64,000 nt of DNA, from contig OX359191.1 in the NCBI GenBank assembly GCA_947172415.1, positions 4,898,001 through 4,962,000 of the forward strand. Direction: 5' to 3'. The position numbers were made by a program, and so were the translations under genes. Below, in pieces: positions 56,107 to 64,000 of this stretch (position 1 is the first letter of the stretch; the number at the start of each line of letters is the position of its first letter). The DNA is from Chondrosia reniformis. Taxonomy: Eukaryota; Porifera; Demospongiae; Chondrillida; Chondrillidae. Below the pieces are notes generated by a model. The model saw nothing but the letters and a program-made list of their open reading frames with translations, searched no databases and was not told the DNA's origin.

Positions 56107-58247
56107 TTAAAAGTAGCAGTGCAGTGGCAATGGGCCACTGCATTGGGATGTGATTAAAGACAACCGTGGTGGTGATATATACATTCACATTAATTGTCCA
56201 GCTATACAGGGTGTTGATTTAAATGCATGCCTGTTAGTGATTGTGCATATTTTGTTTGCATGTTATAAGAGGTAATATGTTTTGTATACTTTTTAATTGT
56301 ATGCATGTAGATGTGTTCACATACTTTTCTACACAGGCGCCATATGACTGTTCTGCGTGTTTTTACGTTTTTTTATAAACACTTTTAAGAGCAAGTTTCT
56401 TTCTTACAGAAACGATTTGCTACCTTAAACTGGTATACATCGAAGCGCTTATTTATATATCAGCGAAATCTAAAATTTGAGCGAGATTGAACAACCAATG
56501 TCGAAGATATAACGTGTTAAAAAGGGCCGATTTTAAAACTCTCAGACACTATGCGCTTAGTCTAGGAAAAAGTTAGAACTACGTTCTATACTTCATTGAA
56601 AAGGTTAGAGTGTATGCTAACAAAATTAAGAAGTCCGTTTCGATTCGCCCATCCGTTGAGAAGAAAACTGTGAAAATACACTTTTAATAGATTAGTAAAT
56701 GCTATTTAATCTTTCATATCTTGGGAAATAAAGCTCAGATGCCAACGGACTTCTTAATTTTTACTAAATGACACTCACTGAATCCATTGAAGCTGACTAC
56801 ATGACTATGAGGATCTTCTAACTTAAGCGCATAGGCATTTTTCCTTCACTTCTGCAATAGACGCCATTTCTCAACATTTAAATCATATTCATTAGCAAAT
56901 AAGTATATTCATGGGATGATTTACACATTTGAAACGCAAACGGTGAAATTTTATAGCCGGATGTTAATATTGCGCAAATCCTAAGTTGTGTAACTGGGAT
57001 ATTATATACAGGTATACTAAACGTTGACACAAGTGATCGAGGATCGCCGTAAGGTGTTGTTCACACTAAGGATCGCCAATTTTCGAATTTTCGTCTACAA
57101 CAGAGAAGATTATGCCCCCCAAAAAAGGCAAGAGGGATATCAGTCGATAATCAGATTGCTCTGAAGTTCAACTGCGGCTTTGCAAGAGTTGCTGCATACG
57201 AATTATTCGTTAACAAAAGGTACGTAAAAAGTAAGTGTTCGACGATAGCTAGAGAAGTGAATCCTTTTATAGCTTTACATTAATTGTATAGTACAATACG
57301 TACGAAGTGAGACGATTAAATAAAACATTAATAGGATACGAAGTGAGACGATTATAAGACAATGATACGAAGCGAGATGATTATATACGATATGTAAATC
57401 AATTAAGCCAAAGGATGCTATAACCAATTTAACAATGGATGATTTTAAATTCCTTCCGGTGTGTAACCGATAACACTAAATGACGCATTCACTCTTAACG
57501 ATTGAAAACGAAAATTCTTTATTAATTAGCGCTTGTTACGTGTTGATCGCTATAAGGCAGCCTATCCCTAAGGAACAGTCATAAGGTACCAGTGTATTTC
57601 TATTGCAAAGAAGGATAAGGAGGAGTAAAGTCACTCGTAAGCCAATTATTAATCATTTTTTAAATTGCAATGAATATTTAATCATTTCAGGGAGGTTTTC
57701 TTTAATTGCAGGTTATCCAGTTTTATAGCCACTTAAAATTTATGTCTGCACAATAAGGAAAATGTAGATAAAGTTACACTTAGTGATTCTGGAGATGTCA
57801 TGGAAAAGAAGCATTCTTTTATTGTCACATGGTAGGTAGATGCTTTACACTATTGTTGGTTTGCACACATCATACATTCAGTGTTAAAATCTCTTTCTTT
57901 ATACAGGAGAGACTAATTCTTGCAAACCCAAATTTGATAAACTGGACAAGTCATTTTGGAACCAGTCTGCTACTAATTTCTACATGGTTATAGTCACTTA
58001 CATTAACTTAACTCGGAACTTCAGGGTTCCTGATAAATTTATTTTTCTCACTAACTTTTGGTAACACTCTTTTAGAGGATGTGTTTATTAGTTCCATTTA
58101 CTGTATTCATTTCTAAGTATTTCATTTCATATCATAGATATATATGATAATAGAAGTTGCAAAAAGATAATACACATTCTACAATTTACATCTTGAGAAT
58201 ATCTTAAGCTTAGAATATGACAGTATACAAAATCATCCGAAAGCCAC
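56107..58247. other. AT-rich region with no recognised gene
   Basis: No domain-bearing frame. Two small features stand out: an inverted repeat AAATTAAGAAGTCCGTT (56623-56639) and AACGGACTTCTTAATTT (56744-56760), about 138 bp end to end and possibly a tiny MITE; and three or four short direct repeats of TACGAAG(T/C)GAGA(C/T)GATTA at about 57300-57390. Confidence 0.6.
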
Positions 58248-58308
58248 CAAGTAGTTCGAGTGCATGGGAGGCGGCAGCCCCCACGAGTTTTTTAACTCAA
58301 ACTACTTG
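58248..58308. repeat. Hairpin at the left edge of the third array block
   Basis: CAAGTAGTTCGAGT pairs with ACTCAAACTACTTG around a GC-rich loop (GGAGGCGGCAGCCCCC). It directly abuts the first 13-bp units. Confidence 0.6.
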
Positions 58309-60831
58309 TTTGTACTAGTTTTATGTAATAGTTGTATGTACTAGTTACTAGTTGTATATTCTCGTTGTATGTAGTAGTTGTATATAATTGCTTTATGTGC
58401 TACCTGTATGTATTAGTAGAATGTTCTAGTTGTATCTACTATTTGTAAGAACTAGTTGTATGTACTACTTGTATGAAGTAGTTATTTTGTACTAGTACTA
58501 GTTATATTTACTAGGTGTAGGCCCCAGTCGTATGTGTACTAGATGTATGTACTAGTAACAAGTTTTATGTACTGGTTGTATGAAGTAGTTGTTTATACTA
58601 GTTGTATGTACTAGTTGCATGTAGTTGTTGTATAGAGTAGTTTCATGTACTAGTTGTATGTACTAGTTGTATGTACTCGTTACTAGTTGTATGTACTGTT
58701 TGTATTTTCTAGTTGTATGTACTATCTGTATGTAGTAGTTGTATGTAGTAGTTTTATGCACTAGTTGTAAGTAGTAGTAACTAGTTGTATGTACTCAATA
58801 CTATTTGTATGTTCTAGACGAATGTAGTAGTTATTTGTACTAGTTCAATGTGTAAGTAGTGTGTAATTGTTGTATGTACTAGTTGGATGTACTATTGTCT
58901 AATTGTATGTACTAGTTGTATGTACTAAATGTTTGAACTAGTTTAGGTTCTACTACAAGTTATACTAGGTACTAGGAATGAACTATTTCTATGAACTACT
59001 TGTTTGTTTGTGTGAACTAGTTTTCTGTTCTAGTTGTATGTATTATATTTATGTACTATATTTATGTACTAGTTTAATGTGTATGTATTAGTCATATGTA
59101 ATAGTTATATGTACTTGTTATATGTACTAGTTGCATGTACTAGTTGTATGCACTAGTAGTATATACTAGTTGTAGGTTCTAGTCCCAATTATACCAGGTA
59201 CTAGGGAGGTACTAGTTGTATATACTAGACACTAGTTGTATGTACTAATTATATGTCCTAGTTATATGTACTAGTTGTATGTACCAGTTTTGTGTACTTG
59301 TTGCATGTAATAGTTGTGTGTACTAATTTTATGTACTAGTTGTATGTTTTAGTTGTATGTACTACTTATATGTACTCATTACATTTGTATGTACTGGGTG
59401 TATGTACTAGTTACATATATTAGTTTTACGTACTATTTATATGTACTGTATATATGTGTATGTACTAGGTCTATGTACTACTTGTATGTACTAGGTGTAT
59501 AAGCTCGTTGTATATACTAATTCTACGTACTAGTTGTGTGTACTAGTTGTGTGTACAAGATATGAACCAGTTGTATGTACAAGATGTATTCACTAGTTCT
59601 TTGTACTAGCTATATACTAGTTTTATGAACTAGTTGTATGTACTAGTGGTATGTACTAGTTGTTTGTACTAGTCGCATGTACTAGTTATATGTACTAGTT
59701 ACTAATTGTTTAAACTAGTTGTTCCTATTAATTTTATGTACTAGTTGTATGTACTAGTTGTATGTATATACCAGTTGTATGTACTAGTTAAATGCACTAA
59801 TTATATGTATATACTAGTTGCATGTACTAGTTTCTAGTTACATTTACTAGTTTTATGAACTAATTGTATGAACTATGTGAATGCACTATTTATTTGAACT
59901 AGTTATATTTTTATGTATTAGTTATTTATAGTAGATGTGTGTACTAGTTATATGTACTAGTTGAAAGTATTAGTTGTATGTCTAGAAATAGCTATATTTA
60001 CTAGTTTTAGGTAATAGTTGTATGTACTAGTTGCATGTGCTAATTGTATGAACAAGTTGTGTGTACTAGTTGTATGTATATACTAGTTGTATGTACTAGC
60101 TATGTACTAGTTGTTTGTTCTAGTTGTATGTACTAGATACTAGTTGCATGTACTATTTGCATGTACTAGTTGTACGTACTAGTTGTATCTTCTAGTTGTA
60201 TTTACTATTTGTATATACTTGTTATATGTTTGTGTACTAGTTATATGTTCTATTTATATTTTTTAGGTATATGTGCATGTACGCGTTATATGTAGTAGGT
60301 GTATGTACTAGTTAATATGTCCTAGTTGTTTGTGCTAGTTGTACGGATGAGTTGAATGTACTAGTTGTATGTTCAAGAATTATGTATTCGTTCTATGAAT
60401 TAGTTGTATGTACTAGTTTCTAGTCGTATATAATAGTTGTATTTACTAGTTTTATGTATTAGGTGTATGTACTATTTTATATATTAGTTATATGTGTATG
60501 TACTGGTTATATGTAGTAGTTCTATGTTCCAGTTGTATGTACTAGTTTCCTGTACTTGTTGTATGTGCTAGCTGTATGTACTTATTGTAGGTTCTAGTAC
60601 TAGTTATAGTAGGTACTAAGTAGGAATTAGTTGTATGTACTAGTTGTTAGTACTACTTTAACGTACTAGTTGTAGGTACTAGTTTTATGTACTAGTATTG
60701 GTTATATTTACTAGATGTAAGTACTGGTTGTATGAAGTATTTGGATGTAGTAGTTGTATGTACTAATTGTTTGTACTAGTTGTATGTACCTTGTAAGAAC
60801 TGGTTATGTACTAGTTGTATGTATATACAAC
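58309..60831 (+). repeat. 13-bp minisatellite array, forward orientation
   Basis: TACTAGTTGTATG units with TAGGTTCTA-type blocks at about 58933, 59171 and 60591, as in the array at 4-13 kb. It runs straight into the 5' end of LINE copy C. Confidence 0.94.
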
Positions 60832-61147
60832 AGTCGTGGGAATTGCAGGCTGTGGTTCCGAGCTGACAGGAGGATGGGTATTGTCCAGTTCAACCCACTG
60901 ATGGAGCAGGCTGCTTAGCCCCTCATGTGGCATACTTGGCTAAATCAGACTCCCTGTCAGCATGGGATAACCCCCCGTCTGGCAGTTTCATTGGGTTACG
61001 TTGTGCCATGAGAATAACAATTTTCAAGACAGACTGTGGCCTAGGTGCACCAGTGGTGAAATAAACCCTGGGTCAACCAGAATAGGTGATTCCACTGGTA
61101 CCTCGCAGGTAGATATACCTGAATGTAATAGCCTTTCTTCGGTCCCC
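60832..61147 (+). other. LINE copy C 5' leader
   Basis: About 316 bp, matching 22114-22430 of copy B. The array-to-element boundary lies at CAACAGTCGTGGGAATTGC; homology between the copies starts at GGGAATTG. Confidence 0.65.
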
Positions 61148-62240
61148 ATGACGGGCCAACCAGCCCTATGGACCGAGGAAATGGTTAAGGCACTAATTGA
61201 TTGCTATGAGCGATCTGAACCCAAAAGAGGTAGCTATCAGAAGTGTTTAGAGTAGGAATGGCTGAGCAAATACCCACATTTGCCTCAGACCGGTCGAACC
61301 GTTGCCTTCCAAGCCAAAAAGAACTTGGTAGGAGACGGAGTAGTGCTAGTAACTGGTAGCCGAGACCTAGATTTAGATTTGGTTAATAATGCAACGCAAG
61401 GTGCCTCTAGAAGGAGAAGGATCCAAGGGGTGATCTGGAACCTTCAGAGGGATAATATCCTCATGGAGCTCTACCGAGAAAGTAAGCCCATGGAAAAGGG
61501 TTATGCCGAGTGGTTGTACCAGGCTTGGAATGCTGCAATGCCAGACCATAAAACCACAAAGGTAGCGCTAACTACGAGAATTAGTAGAATCCGAAGAGGT
61601 CAAGGTCTCTCGAGACTAAACCTTGTGGAACCTGACTCTCGTGGTTTAGCAACCCTATCTGAGACTGTGGAGGAAAGTGTGGGAGCCCAGGGAGAGGGGG
61701 AGTTTCACCAAGTTCAGGCTGTGACTGAACAAAATGGTTAGCTGCCTGCAGCCCCTGTTCAAACTCCCTCAAATGATCATCCTAGTCCCAGGACAAGTGG
61801 CAATGATCAACTGATGCAACTTTTAGGCAAAGCAAAAGATACCTGTCTCCGAAAGAAACCTGGAGATTTCTGTGATAGAAAACCCTGTGGGGCGTGCGGT
61901 TCAACCATGTTGAAATGGCACTGCTTCAGGAGGCCAATGATTGGGTGGAGAAAGAGTGGCAGGAAGGCCCTAGGTCGGCCTTGCACCTGAACTGCCTGGT
62001 CTATTCTGTTGCTATGGCTGTGAGGGGAAAAACAACCTACGAATCGCAGCCATGCAACCAGGGAAGGAAATCAGATAATCAGAAGGGAAGTAAGAGATAG
62101 GAAGGTCATAAAAGTGACAGGAAGGCCAAGGGCCTTAGGTTTAGAAGACTACTTGCCTGGTTGCATGTGGAAATAGCGCGTCAACAGAATAATAATCCTA
62201 TGACCAACCGCCAGAAAGTAAAGGAGGGAGTTCCATTCAT
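61148..62240 (+). pseudogene. LINE copy C N-terminus with two SANT/trihelix-like domains
   Basis: ATG at 61148. First domain QPALWTEEMVKALIDCYERS, then SYQKCLE and, after a TAG at 61253, EWLSKYPHLPQTGRTVAFQ. Second domain NILMELYRESKPMEKGYAEW, then LYQAWNAAMPDHK. Further on are VRFNHVEMALLQEANDWVEK and ALHLNCLVYSVAMAVRGK, which match copy B. Stops at 61739 and 62098 and a frameshift near 61890 break it. The conserved pattern across two diverged copies supports a real protein region. Confidence 0.78.
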
Positions 62241-62251
62241 TAAACCTCAAT

Positions 62252-64000
62252 ATGCTGATCAGAGTTCGAGAACAGACACTGGGGAAACTCAGGGTCTGGA
62301 CCCTACAAGGGAGAAGATCGGCTGAACGCAGGAATTTCCAGGAACAAAACCACCTTTGGAATACTCAAAGGAAGTTCCGGATGAATGACAATGTTCCAAC
62401 CTCCAATGAAGCTCCCTCAATTGAGGTAGTAAGAGACTTTTGGACAAAGATTGTAGGTACTGTTGGTGAGGTCAACAAAGACGACCCAGGGGTGAAAGAA
62501 TGGCTAAAGGAAACCAAAAAGAGGGTGGGTAGAACCTCCTCTGAAGGTCCTGATAGCATTTATGAGACCAAACTGAGGAAAGCCTTGAAAAAGGCAAAAA
62601 GCTGGTCAGCCCTTGGGCCGGATGGCATTCACACCTTTTGGTGGAAAGCACTCCCCTCTGCACAGTCTGCCTTGGCAGTTGTACTACGGAAGGTGGTGAG
62701 CGGAGATCTGTCAGTCCCAGACTGGCTTACAAGGGGTCGCACTCTACTCATCCCCAAAAAGGGTGACCCGAAAAGTGCGGCCAACTACTGACCTATTGCG
62801 TGTCTCAACACAATGTACAAGGCTGTCACAGCATACATTGCATCAGAACTACTCACTTACACCTACACTAATGATCTTTTGCCTATTGCTCAACGAGCCA
62901 TGAGGAAAGGGAGGTGGGGCTGTGTGGACTGTCTATTGCTGGATCAATCAATCGGTCTAGATGCCAAAATTATGGGCAAGCCACTTAGTGTGGCATGAAT
63001 GGATTATGAGAAGGCATATGACAGAGTCCCTCACAAGTGGGTGATGAAGGTGCAAAAACCATCAAGTGCCCGGGTTGGATACGGAGATCTATAGAGCTCT
63101 TCTCCTAACACTGAGCTACTGTGCTTGAGTTGAGGACTGCGGGGAAGGTGGTTAGGAGCACCCTTGTTAAATATAACAGGGGACTCTTCCAAGGAGACTC
63201 CTTATCGCCACTCCTCTTTTGTCTGGCCATAGCTCCCATATCCCAAGTTCTTAACAGAACCAAGGGATATACCCTCTGGCATAATGGGGAAAGGAACACC
63301 ATGTCACAATTTTTGTACATGGATGACCTTAAGATATATGCTGGAGGGCCTGATAAACTCAGGGAAGCCATGCAATGTGCGGAGAAAGCCTCAAATGCCA
63401 TTGGCATGAGGTTTGGAGTGAGAAAATGTGGAACAGCTCACATGCAAAAGGGGAAAGTTTTGGCTGGCCCAGACAACCCTGAACACAGTGAAGAATCCAT
63501 AAGGAGCCTTGAAAAAGGTACTACTTATAAGTACCTAGGGCTAGAACAACTGTTGGAAGTAAATGACAGCAAGGTCAAAGCTTGCTTGATCAACGAATTG
63601 AGGAGGAGACTCCACAAAGTGTGGGGCTCTCACCTCAATGGTAAGAATGCTGCAGAAGCCTCTAACATGTTATGTGCCTCTCTATTGAGATACTCGTACC
63701 CAGTTTTGAGGTGGACACCAAGTGAGCTTCCAAAACTGGACCGAATGGTGAGGAAGATCATGAGAAAGTACCAGTGTCATCACTATAACTCTGCCATTGA
63801 AAGAGTGAACTTGCCTCGCACTCAAGGTGGTAGAGGGCACTGTAGTTTTCCTTTGGATCACGACAGGGCTGTTGTGAATCTGGCAAGATACCTCCATACT
63901 GCCAATGATCCACTCACAGCTGTTGTGGGTAAACACCAAAAGTGGCTGGAGTGCTCAAAGCAGAGGACAACTGTCTTGAAAGAAGCCAGATTGATACTGG
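62252..64000 (+). pseudogene. LINE copy C reverse transcriptase (partial, broken)
   Basis: Segments in order: LIRVREQTLGKLRVW; SWSALGPDGIHTFWWKALPS; LTRGRTLLIPKKGDPKS; after a TGA at 62789, PIACLNTMYKAVTAYIASEL; DYEKAYDRVPHKWVMK (motif A, catalytic Asp, after a TGA at 62996); GLFQGDSLSPLLFCLAIAP (motif B); YMDDLKIY (motif C, 63316-63327); NAIGMRFGVRKCG. These are the ordered motifs of an R2-like RT. The sequence ends in the region upstream of the CCHC knuckle. Confidence 0.87.

Larger units (their letters stand above)
60832..64000 (+). mobile_element. R2/R4-type LINE, copy C (runs off the window)
   Basis: A forward copy, highly similar to 18078-22430 from its 5' leader to the region after the RT palm. 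The 5' end follows the forward 13-bp array directly. Stops at 61253 (TAG), 61739 (TAG), 62098 (TAG), 62789 (TGA) and 62996 (TGA), plus several frameshifts, make it inactive. The knuckle and endonuclease would lie beyond 64000. Confidence 0.9.

Overview
This window looks like repeat-rich DNA from an invertebrate animal. The mix of elements (restriction-like-endonuclease LINEs, a Penelope-like element, a Helitron with an OTU-like tail, a pogo-type transposon, hammerhead ribozymes and a 2A-like peptide) fits a sponge or cnidarian best, but the species cannot be fixed from sequence alone. I found no intact host gene, tRNA or rRNA. Nearly everything recognisable is a mobile element or a tandem repeat, and nearly all coding elements carry stops or frameshifts.

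Backbone: about 27 kb is a degenerate 13-bp minisatellite, consensus TACTAGTTGTATG. It reads forward at 3983-13340, reverse at 16011-30300, forward at 30306-37740 and forward again at 58309-60831. The first switch of direction holds a Penelope-like element; the second, near 30.3 kb, is a bare head-to-head junction. The array also contains tandem higher-order duplications (821 bp at 4341, about 0.52 kb at 26205).

Left edge (1-3982): a forward LINE copy whose middle is replaced by a decayed Ty3/Gypsy element on the minus strand. Inside the arrays: a foldback element (6661), two hammerhead-ribozyme repeats resembling metazoan retrozymes (8961 and 24749), an insertion flanked by TTATGCAT (11712), a Penelope-like element with 368-bp terminal inverted repeats (13341-16010), and a 4.35-kb R2/R4-type LINE on the minus strand (18078-22430). 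A second copy of that LINE runs forward from 60832 past the window end. In all three copies the LINE has the same orientation relative to the 13-bp array, which suggests that the array is its target.

Middle (37741-58300): the 3' end of another LINE, a 45-bp minisatellite split by a MITE, a pogo-like transposon with about 385-bp terminal inverted repeats that carries a transposase and a SUMO-protease/PHD gene (41301-44924), a second 45-bp minisatellite locus, a Tigger-type remnant (47551-48132), and a 6.7-kb decayed Helitron (49354-56106). The Helitron's leader ORF ends in a 2A-like ribosome-skipping motif; it is followed by 23-residue repeats, a Rep/HUH domain, a Pif1-type helicase and an OTU-like region without its catalytic cysteine.

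The strongest leads are the array-specific LINE, the hammerhead element, the 2A leader on a Helitron, and the Ulp1-PHD gene inside a pogo-type element.
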